From Corynebacterium sphenisci DSM 44792 (GTDB lineage Bacteria; Actinomycetota; Actinomycetes; Mycobacteriales; Mycobacteriaceae): a stretch of 64,000 nucleotides of DNA. The stretch is from positions 806,001-870,000 of the forward strand of contig NZ_CP009248.1 of the NCBI RefSeq assembly GCF_001941505.1, read 5' to 3'. Shown in pieces: positions 17,020 through 24,661 of the stretch. The position numbers were made by a program, and so were the translations under genes. The notes beneath the pieces were generated by a model. The model searched no databases. It was not told where the DNA came from and saw nothing but the letters and a program-made list of their open reading frames with translations. Position 1 is the first letter of the stretch. Every line of letters begins with the position of its first letter.

Positions 17020-18551
17020 GCGGCCCCCCGGCGGTGGCCGCCCGCGGGTTCGGCTGGCGGCACGCCGGCCGCGCCGCGCCGGTGCTGCGGGAGGTGGATC
17101 TCACCATCGAACCCGGGGAGCGGGTGCTGGTGCTCGGCGCCTCCGGCGCGGGCAAATCGACCCTGCTCGCCGCGATCGCCGGGGTGCTCGGCGGCGCCGA
17201 CGAGGGCGAGGCCACCGGGGAGCTGCGGGTTTTCGGGGCCCCGGCGGACGCCGCCCGCGGGGAGGTGGGCCTGGTGCTGCAGGACCCCGACTCGCAGGTC
17301 ATCTCCGCCCGGGTCGCCGATGACGTGGCCTTCGGGGCGGAGAACCTCGGCGTGGACCGGGCCGAAATCGGCCGCCGGATCGGCGCCTGCCTCGAGCTGG
17401 TGGGCCTGCGCCTGCCCGGGGAGCACCCCACCACCCGGCTGTCCGGGGGCCAGAAGCAGCGCCTGGCGCTGGCCGGGGTGCTCGCCATGGGGGCGCGGAT
17501 CATCGCCCTGGACGAGCCGACCGCGAACATCGACCCGGCCGCGGTGCCCGCGCTGCGGGACGCGGTGATCCGCGCCGCGGACGCCACCGGGGCCACCCTC
17601 ATCGTGGTGGAGCACCGGGTGGCGGCGTGGATGGACGTGGTGGACCGGGTGATCGTGGTCGGCGCCGGCGGGATCGACGCCGACGGGCCGCCGGCGCGGG
17701 TGCTCGCCGAGCACGGCGACCGGCTGCGCGCCGCCGGGGTGTGGGTGCCCGGACCGCCCCCGGCGATCGGCGCGGCCCGGCCCGCGCCCGCCGACGCCGA
17801 GGCGGCCCTGGTCGCCGAGGACCTGACCGTCGGGCACCGGGTGGAGGGCCTCGCCCAGCCGGTGCGCACCGGCATCGACCTGGCCATCCCGGCCGGTGCC
17901 GCGACCTGCGTCACCGGCCCCAACGGGGTGGGCAAATCCACCCTGGCGCTCACCCTCGGCGGCCTGCTGGAGCCGCTCGGCGGGCGGGTGCTCGCCGCCC
18001 CCGGGCTCGCCGCCGGGGCCGCGCCCCGCCGCCGCCGCGGACCATGGGCCCGCCGGGGCCGGGGAACCGGTCCCGAGCGGCGGCCCGGGCACTGGTCCTC
18101 CCGCGCCCTGGCCGGGCGGATCGGCACCGTCTTCCAGGCCCCCGAGCACCAGTTCGTCACCGGCACGGTGGCCGAGGAGCTGCGGCTCTCCCCGCGGCTG
18201 CTGGGCCTGCCGGAACGGGTCGCCGCGGACCGGGCGGAGGAGCTGCTGGCCCGGCTGCGGCTGGACCACCTCGCCGCGGCGAACCCGTTCACCCTCTCCG
18301 GCGGGGAGAAGCGCCGGCTGTCCGTGGCCACGGTGCTGGCCTGCGCCCCGAAGGTGGTGCTGCTCGACGAACCCACCTTCGGCCAGGACCGGCGCACCTT
18401 CGCGGAACTCGCCGCGCTGCTGCGCGAACTCGCCGAGGAGGGCGTGGCGGTGGTCTCCATCACCCACGATCCGCTGCTGGTGACCGCCCTGGGCGACCGG
18501 GTGCTGGATCTGGCCGGGGTGGGCCGGCCGGCGATCGGGGCGGCGGCATGA
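17016..18551 (+). CDS. ykoD: ECF transporter duplicated ATPase (A/A' fused), YkoD-type
   Basis: 511 aa with two ABC ATPase domains in one chain. Domain 1: Walker A GASGAGKST (about residue 42), Q-loop LVLQDPDSQV, signature LSGGQKQR (about 142), Walker B IIALDEPTANID. Domain 2: Walker A GPNGVGKST (about 300), Q-loop VFQAPEHQF, signature LSGGEKRR (about 428), Walker B VVLLDEPTFGQD. GTG start overlaps the ykoE stop (GTGA). Oddity: an Arg-rich insertion of about 30 residues (about 335-362) between Walker A and Q-loop of domain 2. Powers vitamin import with its neighbours. Confidence 0.93.
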   Translation: MSGPPAVAARGFGWRHAGRAAPVLREVDLTIEPGERVLVLGASGAGKSTLLAAIAGVLGGADEGEATGELRVFGAPADAARGEVGLVLQDPDSQVISARVADDVAFGAENLGVDRAEIGRRIGACLELVGLRLPGEHPTTRLSGGQKQRLALAGVLAMGARIIALDEPTANIDPAAVPALRDAVIRAADATGATLIVVEHRVAAWMDVVDRVIVVGAGGIDADGPPARVLAEHGDRLRAAGVWVPGPPPAIGAARPAPADAEAALVAEDLTVGHRVEGLAQPVRTGIDLAIPAGAATCVTGPNGVGKSTLALTLGGLLEPLGGRVLAAPGLAAGAAPRRRRGPWARRGRGTGPERRPGHWSSRALAGRIGTVFQAPEHQFVTGTVAEELRLSPRLLGLPERVAADRAEELLARLRLDHLAAANPFTLSGGEKRRLSVATVLACAPKVVLLDEPTFGQDRRTFAELAALLRELAEEGVAVVSITHDPLLVTALGDRVLDLAGVGRPAIGAAA

Positions 18552-19342
18552 GCGCCCCCGGCGCAGCCGCGCCCGCCCGCCCCGCCGGCGGGATCCTCGC
18601 CGGGATCAACCCGGTGACCCGGGTGGCCGGGCTGATCCTGCTGACCACCCCGCTGCTGCTCTCCATCGACATCGTCTCGGCCCTGGTCGCCCTGGGCTGC
18701 ACCCTGGTCGCCGCCCCGCTGTGCGGGGTGGGCCCGGTGCGGCTGCTCCGCCGCGGCTGGCCGGTGCTCGCCGCCGCCCCGGTGACCGCCATCTCGATGG
18801 CGCTCTACGGCAGCCCCGGCGGGGCGGAGCACTTCAGCCTGCTGCTCATCCGGGTCACCGACAACTCGCTGCACCTGGCGGCCGCGATTTTCCTCCGGGT
18901 GCTGGCCATCGGGTTGCCGGTGGTGGTGCTCACCGTGGGGGTGGATCCCACCGAGGTGGGCGCGGGCCTGGCCCAGGTGCTGCGGCTGCCCGCCCGGTTC
19001 GTGCTCGCCGCGGTGGCCGGGGTGCGCCTGATCGGCCTCTTCCTCGACGACTGGCACGCCCTCGGCCGGGCCCGGCGGGCCCGGGGCCTCGGCGACGCCG
19101 GGCGGCTGCGGCGGGTGCTCAACCAGGTCTTCGCCCTGCTGGTGCTCTCCCTGCGCCGGGGCACCAAACTGGCCACCGCGATGGAGGCCCGCGGTTTCGG
19201 CGCACCCGGCCCGCGCACCTGGTTCCGGCCCTCCACGGTGGGCGCCCGGGATGCGGCGCTGCTGGTGGTCTGCGCCGGTGTCGCGGCGGCCTCGATCTGG
19301 GCGGCGGTGGCCCTCGGGGCCTTCCGCCTGCTGGGCGCATGA
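18548..19342 (+). CDS. ykoC: ECF transporter T component, YkoC-type
   Basis: 264-aa transmembrane coupling subunit with helices at about residues 24-60, 75-95, 112-138 and 232-258. The coupling-helix Ala-Arg-Gly signatures are present as RRARGLG (about residue 178) and AMEARGFG (about 213). ATG overlaps the ykoD stop by 4 nt; the stop overlaps the next gene by 4 nt. Completes a full ECF complex under the TPP riboswitch. Confidence 0.93.
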   Translation: MSAPGAAAPARPAGGILAGINPVTRVAGLILLTTPLLLSIDIVSALVALGCTLVAAPLCGVGPVRLLRRGWPVLAAAPVTAISMALYGSPGGAEHFSLLLIRVTDNSLHLAAAIFLRVLAIGLPVVVLTVGVDPTEVGAGLAQVLRLPARFVLAAVAGVRLIGLFLDDWHALGRARRARGLGDAGRLRRVLNQVFALLVLSLRRGTKLATAMEARGFGAPGPRTWFRPSTVGARDAALLVVCAGVAAASIWAAVALGAFRLLGA

Positions 19343-19857
19343 GCCACCGGCCGGACCGCGGACGGTCCATGATCTGGCTGGTCGACGGCCGGTCCGGGGC
19401 GGGCAAGACCACCTGGGCCCGCCGGATGGGCGCGGCGCTGGGCTGGCCGGTGGCCCATCTGGAGGACGCCTACCCGGGCTGGGGTGGACTGGCCGCGGGC
19501 AGCGCCGCCGTGGCCGCGGACATGCTGGACCCGGCGCGGCCCGGGTTCCGGCGCTGGGACTGGTTCGCCCGCGATTTCGCCGGGGACTGGGCGGGGTGGG
19601 TGGACCTGGATCCGGCCCGGCCGCTCATCATCGAGGGCTGCGGGGCGGTGACCGCGGCGAACATCGCCGCCGCACGGCGCTTCGGGGAGGTCTGGCCGAT
19701 CTGGGTGGAGCTGGACGCGGCCACCCGGCACGCCCGGGCGATGGCCCGCGACGAGCACTTCGCCGGGCACTGGGCGATGTGGGCCGCCCAGGAGGACGCG
19801 CATATCGCCGCCCATGACCCGGTGGGCCTGGCCGGGTGGATCGTGCGGCCCGGCTGA
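19339..19857 (+). CDS. P-loop kinase-like ATP-binding protein
   Basis: 172 aa. Walker A GRSGAGKTT at about residues 17-25, then a short domain with IIEGCGAVT (about 97, possible Walker B equivalent) and ARAMARDEHFAGHW (about 127-140), which resembles lid regions of small nucleoside/uridine-kinase-like proteins. Starts inside the ykoC stop (ATGA), so it is the fourth gene of the thiamine-transporter operon. A phosphorylation role on the imported vitamin or precursor is possible but unproved; similar stand-alone 'uridine kinase-like' genes occur elsewhere in actinobacteria. Confidence 0.75.
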   Translation: MSHRPDRGRSMIWLVDGRSGAGKTTWARRMGAALGWPVAHLEDAYPGWGGLAAGSAAVAADMLDPARPGFRRWDWFARDFAGDWAGWVDLDPARPLIIEGCGAVTAANIAAARRFGEVWPIWVELDAATRHARAMARDEHFAGHWAMWAAQEDAHIAAHDPVGLAGWIVRPG

Positions 19858-19860
19858 GCG

Positions 19861-19905
19861 GGCCGACCCCGCGGCGGGGGAGGATCCCCGCCGCGGGGGT
19901 CGGCC
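19861..19905 (+). terminator. Long hairpin terminating the thiamine-transporter operon
   Basis: Arms GGCCGACCCCGCGGCGGGG and CCCCGCCGCGGGGGTCGGCC pair over 19 bp with one bulged base and a 6-nt loop, 3 nt after the kinase-like stop. Confidence 0.75.
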
Positions 19906-19922
19906 GGGACGCGCCCGGGCGG

Positions 19923-19928
19923 TAGCAT
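19923..19928 (+). promoter_or_regulatory. -10 box TAGCAT of the L,D-transpeptidase gene
   Basis: TAGCAT directly after the operon terminator, with a leader of about 37 nt that contains GAGGA 9 nt before the ATG. Confidence 0.5.
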
Positions 19929-19971
19929 CGGCGGGACAGCGACACCGCCGATTCCCCGAGGACCGCCGACG

Positions 19972-20790
19972 ATGCCCCACCGCAGGATCCCCCGCCGACC
20001 CACCGCCGCCCTCGCCGGGGCGGGCCTGATCGCCCTGGCCGCCGCCCCCGGCGCCGCCGCCGCACCGGCCGCGCCGGACCCGGCCCGGATCGCCGGCGCG
20101 CTCGCCGCCGCCGACTCCGGGGCGCTGGTCGACGCCGCCGCCGAGGCGCTTGGCGCGCTGCCCGCCCTGCCCGGGGCGCCCGCCCTCCCCGGGGCGCCGG
20201 GCGCCGCCGCGGTGCAGCACCCCTGGTTCGGCGCCCGGGTGCCGGCGACGGCCACCCGGGTCATCGCCGTGGAGTCCACCGGCGGCTCCGACGCCCGGCT
20301 GCTGCGCTACCGCCGGGTGCCCGGCGGCTGGGCCCCGGTCGGCGACCCGGTCGCCGCCAAGGTCGGGTCGGCCGGCATCGGCGCCGACTACCGGGAGGGC
20401 GTGCCGCGCACCCCGGCCGGCGCCTACCCCCTGGAGTCCGCCTTCGGCCGCGCCCCGGACCCGGGGGCGAAACTGCCCTACCGGCGGCTCGACGGGAACG
20501 ACTGGTGGGTCTCCGACCCGGCCAGCCCGGCCTACAACACCCACCAGCGCTGCCGTCCGGGCACCTGCCCCTTCGACGAGTCCCGCTCGGAGCACCTCAT
20601 CGACTACGCGGTCTACGACCACGCCCTGGTGATGGGCGTGAACCGGGCCCGGGTGCCCGGGGCCGGCTCGGCCTTCTTCATCCACTCCACCAACGGCGCG
20701 GCCACCGGCGGCTGCGTGGCGGTGCCCACCGCGACCGTGGTGGAGCTGCTCCGCTGGGCCGACGCCGGCACCTGGGTGGCGCTGCGCTGA
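19972..20790 (+). CDS. Secreted L,D-transpeptidase-like (YkuD fold) protein
   Basis: 272 aa. Signal peptide (residues 1-34, cleavage near AAAAPAA), Ala/Leu/Pro-rich spacer, then a catalytic domain ending in FFIHSTNGAATGGCVAVP, which is the YkuD-type His...Gly-Cys active-site pattern (Cys about residue 249). TPAGAYPLESAFG (about 145) and YNTHQRCRPGTCPFDESRSE (about 185-204) resemble the clade that carries extra cysteines. Likely acts on peptidoglycan outside the membrane, as a 3-3 cross-linker or a hydrolase. Followed by the YdcF gene. Confidence 0.82.
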   Translation: MPHRRIPRRPTAALAGAGLIALAAAPGAAAAPAAPDPARIAGALAAADSGALVDAAAEALGALPALPGAPALPGAPGAAAVQHPWFGARVPATATRVIAVESTGGSDARLLRYRRVPGGWAPVGDPVAAKVGSAGIGADYREGVPRTPAGAYPLESAFGRAPDPGAKLPYRRLDGNDWWVSDPASPAYNTHQRCRPGTCPFDESRSEHLIDYAVYDHALVMGVNRARVPGAGSAFFIHSTNGAATGGCVAVPTATVVELLRWADAGTWVALR

Positions 20791-20814
20791 ACCGCCGTCG
20801 GCGGCCGCGCCGAC

Positions 20815-20820
20815 TAGCGT
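20815..20820 (+). promoter_or_regulatory. Leaderless -10 box TAGCGT for the YdcF gene
   Basis: TAGCGT, spacer GGGCGCC (7 nt), then the ATG at 20828. Argues against the GTG at 20819. Confidence 0.6.
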
Positions 20821-20827
20821 GGGCGCC

Positions 20828-21703
20828 ATGATCCCCCTCCGCGCCAGCGTCGCCGCCGTGCCCGGGCTCGGCTTCGCCGCGCTGCTCATCGCCGGCGGGG
20901 TGCTGGTGCACCGGGACCCGGTGCTGCGCCCGCCCCGGCTGCCGCGGCGGCGGCCCCCGGCCTGGGGGCTGCCCGCCCTCGGCGCGGCCGCCGGCGGCGC
21001 GACCCTCGCCGGGTGGCGCACCCTCGCCGCCGGCCGGGCCGGCGCGCCCGCCCGCGCCCTGGCCCGGGTGGCGCTGGCCGCCACGGCGACCCCGGGCACC
21101 CTGGCCCCGGTGCTGGAGGCGCATCGGCGCACCCGGGCCCGGCGCCGCCCGCCGGCGCCGGGGGCGGTGGTGGTGCTCGGCTGCGCGCTGCGCGGCGGGG
21201 CGCCCTCGGAACTGCTGCGGCTGCGCCTGGAGCTGGCCGCGCGGATCCTCGCCGGCGCCCCCGGGTCCCCGCAGGTGGTGGTCACCGGGGGCCGCGGCCC
21301 GGATGAACCGCTGCCCGAGGCCACCGTGATGGCCCGCTGGCTGGCCGCCCGCGGCATCGGCCCGGTCACCGTGGAGGACGCGGCGACCAGCACCGCGGAG
21401 AACCTGGACCTCGCCGCGCCGCTGCTGCGCCGGGCCCCGGTGGTGGTGGTCACCAGCGACTTCCACGTGCCCCGGGTGCGCGCCGGGCTGCGCCGGCGGG
21501 GCCTGCCCTGGGCGGTGGCCGGGGCGCCGACCCCGGCGCGGTACTGGGCGACCTCCCTGCTGCGCGAATTCGCCGCCCTGGGCGCGGGGCGGCCCTGGGC
21601 GCCGGCGGCGGTCGCCGCCGGCTGGGCGTGGTGGCTGCGCCCGCGGGCATCCGCCGGGGGCGGCGGGGCAGTGGCGCCGGTCCCGGGGGCCCCGATTGAG
21701 TGA
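20828..21703 (+). CDS. YdcF/SanA family (DUF218) membrane-anchored protein
   Basis: 291 aa. N-terminal hydrophobic segment (about 8-27) and a second (about 45-60), then a DUF218 Rossmann-like domain: AVVVLGCALRGGAPSELLRLRL (about 114-135, shown in two parts: AVVVLGCALRG and APSELLRLRL), VVVTGGRGPDEPLPEA (about 148), EDAATSTAENL (about 182) and VVVTSDFHVPR (about 204). Proteins of this family act in envelope biogenesis and vancomycin sensitivity in other bacteria; the exact reaction is not settled. Its position after the L,D-transpeptidase fits a cell-wall role. Confidence 0.85.
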   Translation: MIPLRASVAAVPGLGFAALLIAGGVLVHRDPVLRPPRLPRRRPPAWGLPALGAAAGGATLAGWRTLAAGRAGAPARALARVALAATATPGTLAPVLEAHRRTRARRRPPAPGAVVVLGCALRGGAPSELLRLRLELAARILAGAPGSPQVVVTGGRGPDEPLPEATVMARWLAARGIGPVTVEDAATSTAENLDLAAPLLRRAPVVVVTSDFHVPRVRAGLRRRGLPWAVAGAPTPARYWATSLLREFAALGAGRPWAPAAVAAGWAWWLRPRASAGGGGAVAPVPGAPIE

Positions 21704-21732
21704 TCCAGGGCACTTTCGGCGCCCCGCGCGGC

Positions 21733-21738
21733 TATAGT
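21733..21738 (+). promoter_or_regulatory. -10 box TATAGT of the acyl-CoA dehydrogenase gene
   Basis: Near-consensus TATAGT with a leader of about 68 nt that ends in the ribosome site GGGAGGA, 7 nt before the ATG at 21813. Confidence 0.6.
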
Positions 21739-21812
21739 CGGGGGGAACGACGATTGCGGCGCGGGTGTTCGCCCGGGCCATTTCCCGATGCGTGATCCAG
21801 GGAGGATCCCCC

Positions 21813-22997
21813 ATGGCACTGACCCCCGGCTTCGACCTTTTCCAGCTCCCCGAGGAGCACCAGGAGCTGCGCTCCGTCCTGCGCGATCTCTGCGAGAAGG
21901 AGATCGCCCCGCACGCCGAGGACGTCGACCGCAACGCCCGCTTCCCCGAGGAGGCGCTCGCCGCGCTCAACGCCGCCGGCTTCAACGCGGTCCACGTGCC
22001 GGAGGAGTTCGGCGGCCAGGGCGCCGACTCGGTCGCCGCCTGCATCGTCATCGAGGAGGTCGCCCGGGTGTGCGGCTCCTCCTCGCTGATCCCCGCGGTG
22101 AACAAGCTGGGCACCATGGGCCTCATCCTCAAGGGCTCCGATGAGCTCAAGGCGAAGGTGCTCGGCGACCTGGTCAACGGCGAGATGGCCTCCTACGCGC
22201 TCACCGAGCGCGGCGCCGGCTCCGATGCCGCGGCGATGAAGACCCGCGCGGTGCGCGACGGCGAGGACTGGGTGCTCAACGGCTCCAAGTGCTTCATCAC
22301 CAACGGCGGCCGCTCCACCTGGTACACCGTGATGGCGGTCACCGACCCGGAGAAGGGCGCCAACGGCATCTCCGCGTTCATGGTGCACAAGGACGACGAG
22401 GGCTTCCGGGTCGGCGGTCTGGAGCACAAGATGGGCATCAAGGGCTCGCCCACCGCGGAGCTGTACTTCGAGGACTGCCGGGTGCCCGGGGACCGGATGA
22501 TCGGCGAGGAGGGCACCGGGTTCAAGACCGCCCTGGAGACCCTGGACCACACCCGCCCGACCATCGGCGCGCAGGCCCTGGGCCTGGCGCAGGGCGCCTA
22601 CGACTACGCCGTGGGCTACGTGCAGGAGCGCGAGCAGTTCGGCAAGCCGGTCGCCGCCTTCCAGAACACCCAGTTCATGCTGGCCGACATGCGCACCAAG
22701 ATCGAGGCCGCCCGGCTGATGGTGTACACCGCGGCGGCGAACGCCGAGCGCGGCCACGCCGACGGCGGCGGCAAGCTGGGCCTGATGGCCGCCGCGGCGA
22801 AGACCTTCGCCTCGGATGTCGCCATGGAGGTCACCACCGACGCGGTGCAGCTGCTCGGCGGCTACGGCTACACCTCCGACTTCCCGGTGGAGCGGATGAT
22901 GCGCGACGCGAAGATCACCCAGATCTACGAGGGCACCAACCAGGTGTGCCGCCTCGTCGCCGGCCGCCAGCTGCTCGCCGAGGGCCGCAAGCGCTAG
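21813..22997 (+). CDS. Acyl-CoA dehydrogenase
   Basis: 394-aa FAD enzyme that introduces a trans-2 double bond into acyl-CoA in the cytosol. Clear signatures: ALTERGAGSDAAAMKTRA (about residues 128-145), CFITNGG near 158, and the C-terminal block QLLGGYGYTSDFPVERMMRD (about 350-369) followed by IYEGTNQVCRLVAGR. The catalytic glutamate is the E of YEGTNQ, the position used by short- and medium-chain members. GGGAGGA ribosome site fixes the start. Monocistronic, with a terminator behind. Chain length cannot be told. Confidence 0.95.
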   Translation: MALTPGFDLFQLPEEHQELRSVLRDLCEKEIAPHAEDVDRNARFPEEALAALNAAGFNAVHVPEEFGGQGADSVAACIVIEEVARVCGSSSLIPAVNKLGTMGLILKGSDELKAKVLGDLVNGEMASYALTERGAGSDAAAMKTRAVRDGEDWVLNGSKCFITNGGRSTWYTVMAVTDPEKGANGISAFMVHKDDEGFRVGGLEHKMGIKGSPTAELYFEDCRVPGDRMIGEEGTGFKTALETLDHTRPTIGAQALGLAQGAYDYAVGYVQEREQFGKPVAAFQNTQFMLADMRTKIEAARLMVYTAAANAERGHADGGGKLGLMAAAAKTFASDVAMEVTTDAVQLLGGYGYTSDFPVERMMRDAKITQIYEGTNQVCRLVAGRQLLAEGRKR

Positions 22998-23016
22998 ACC
23001 CGCATCGGCCGTACCC

Positions 23017-23052
23017 GGGCCCCCGCCGCGATCGCCGTCGCTGCGGGGGCCC
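23017..23052 (+). terminator. Hairpin terminator of the acyl-CoA dehydrogenase gene
   Basis: 10-bp stem GGGCCCCCGC / GCGGGGGCCC with a 16-nt loop, starting 20 nt after the stop. Confidence 0.6.
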
Positions 23053-23196
23053 CGCCGTTCCCGGGGCCGGTGACGCGGAATCCGCCACGCCGGGTGCCGG
23101 GATGGGCCGCCGGGGCGGTGGCGGTGGGGCCGGGCCCCGGGGCGGCCGGGCGCCTCCGCCCGCGCGGGAGCGGCGCCGGGCCCGTCCCCCCGCCGT

Positions 23197-23634
23197 TCAG
23201 TGGGGCCGGCGATCCAGGCTGGCCTCGTAAACGCGGCGGTCCAGGTTGGTGTTCCAGATCCGCCGGTTTCCGGAGGGCCGGAGGTGCCCGTGGTACCAGC
23301 GTCGGGATCCCCGGTCATACCAGGTGACCGTCTCGATTTTGGCGCAGTGGTCGGGGTCTTCCTGGTGCCTGTCGAAGGCCTCGTCGAGGACCGGGATCAG
23401 GTCGGTGTCCCGGGAGGCGAGGATCACCAGGTCGACGCCGTCCCGCCGGCATTGCCGGATCACCTCCAGCGCGCAGAGCACGTCGATGCCCTTCTCCACC
23501 GGCCGGCCGTGCCCGGGACCGCCCCCGGGATGGGGCGGCCCGGCCGGTGAGGCGGGGGGGATGGCCCCGCCGATCCGGGTGATCCGATGGCGGGTCGCCG
23601 GGGTCATGATGGCCCCGATCCCGGTGCCCGGCAA
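23197..23634 (-). pseudogene. 5'-truncated NYN-domain protein relic
   Basis: The 145-aa frame has a convincing NYN (PIN-like nuclease fold) C-terminal half only from EKGIDVLCALEV (base 23496) onward: LVILASRDTDLIPVLDEAFD with the conserved acidic residues, then CAKIETVTWYD and IWNTNLDRRVYE. NYN proteins normally begin with a hydrophobic strand plus an Asp-x-x-Asn motif about 80-100 residues earlier; here that region is missing and replaced by a Pro/Gly-rich non-homologous stretch (residues 1-45). The coding end is less GC-rich than the neighbours. Most likely a decayed gene; a functional half-domain is less likely. Confidence 0.6.
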
Positions 23635-23664
23635 CGCCGCATCACCATCGGGAGACGGCCCGGC

Positions 23665-24591
23665 TCAGCGCTCGGCGGCGGCGATGGCCAGCAGCATCCC
23701 GGCCGTGCCCGGCGGCCGGTGCGGGCCGGACCAGACCGCGGTCACCGGGCGGCGCAGCTCCAGGGCGTCCACGGCGACCTCGGCGAGCAGCCCGGCGGCG
23801 AGCAGCGGGGCGGCGGCGACCACCGGCACCACCGCCGGGGCGACCCCGGCGACGGCGGACATGAGCACCGCGGTGGCGGAGCCGGCGCGGGCGGCCGGCT
23901 CCGCCCGGGCCACCGCCGGGCAGGCGGTGGCCAGGGCCAGGTCCAGGGCCTCCCGGGTGCCGGAGCCGGCCTCGCGCACCACCAGCGGGGTCGCCGCCAG
24001 CTCCGCCGGACGCAGCGGCCGGCCCCGCCCGGCCCAGGGGTGGTCCGGGGCGACGACCACGGTGAGCCGGTCGGTGGCCACCACCCGGGAGCGCAGCGCC
24101 GCCGAGGCCGGCCCCGGCGACTCGATGAAGCCCACCTCCGCGGCGCCCTCGGCGACCAGGCGGAGCACCTCGGCGGAGTTGACCACGTCGATTCCGGCGG
24201 CGGCGTCCGGCAGCCGGTGGCGCAGCCGGGCGATCCAGTGCGGCAGATGGTGCTCGGCCACGGTCATCGAGGCGGCCACCCGCACCGGCTCCGGGCGGGG
24301 CCGGGCCACCGCGTCGAGCAGCTCGTCGGCGGCGTCGAGCACCACCCGGGCCCGGGCGACGACCTCGGCGCCGGCGGGGGTGAGGGTGGCCCCGCCGTGG
24401 CCCCGGCGCAGCAGGGTCGCGCCCAGGGTGCGCTCCAGGCGGCCGAGCATCCGGGAGGCGTTGGGCTGGGCCATGCCGGTGGCCCGGGCCGCGGCGGAGA
24501 CGCTGCCGGAGTCGGCGACCGCGGTGAGCAGATCCAGGGCGTCGAGGGAGGGCATCCGGGGCGCGGGCCCGGCGGCGGGGGAGTCGGCCAT
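23665..24591 (-). CDS. LysR-family transcriptional regulator (divergent from yeiH)
   Basis: 308 aa. N-terminal winged helix-turn-helix (about residues 14-72: LDLLTAVADSGSVSAAARAT, then AQPNASRMLGRLERTLG), followed by a LysR substrate-binding domain (about 100-300). It diverges from a YeiH-type exporter gene with about 70 bp between starts, the usual CysL/YeiE-YeiH arrangement, so it probably controls yeiH in response to a sulfur or small-anion signal. The start is set by leaderless TATCAT in a frame that is open much further upstream. Confidence 0.9.
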   Translation of the reverse strand: MADSPAAGPAPRMPSLDALDLLTAVADSGSVSAAARATGMAQPNASRMLGRLERTLGATLLRRGHGGATLTPAGAEVVARARVVLDAADELLDAVARPRPEPVRVAASMTVAEHHLPHWIARLRHRLPDAAAGIDVVNSAEVLRLVAEGAAEVGFIESPGPASAALRSRVVATDRLTVVVAPDHPWAGRGRPLRPAELAATPLVVREAGSGTREALDLALATACPAVARAEPAARAGSATAVLMSAVAGVAPAVVPVVAAAPLLAAGLLAEVAVDALELRRPVTAVWSGPHRPPGTAGMLLAIAAAER

Positions 24592-24597
24592 GCGCTC

Positions 24598-24603
24598 ATG
24601 ATA
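24598..24603 (-). promoter_or_regulatory. Leaderless -10 box TATCAT of the lysR gene
   Basis: Minus-strand TATCAT, spacer GAGCGC (6 nt), then the ATG at 24591. Confidence 0.65.
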
Positions 24604-24661
24604 TGGCGGACCTGGCCCGGCGGCCATTGTGGGGAATGGCCGCGGCTGCTTCGCTGTCCCC

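Noticed and set aside
23197..23634. NYN relic as part of a defence system
   Set aside because: No helicase, reverse transcriptase, toxin partner or mobile signature lies nearby, and half of the domain is missing.
24629..24661. Earlier in-frame start for yeiH
   Set aside because: It would run into the shared lysR/yeiH regulatory region and adds no family sequence; the ATG at 24662 is used.
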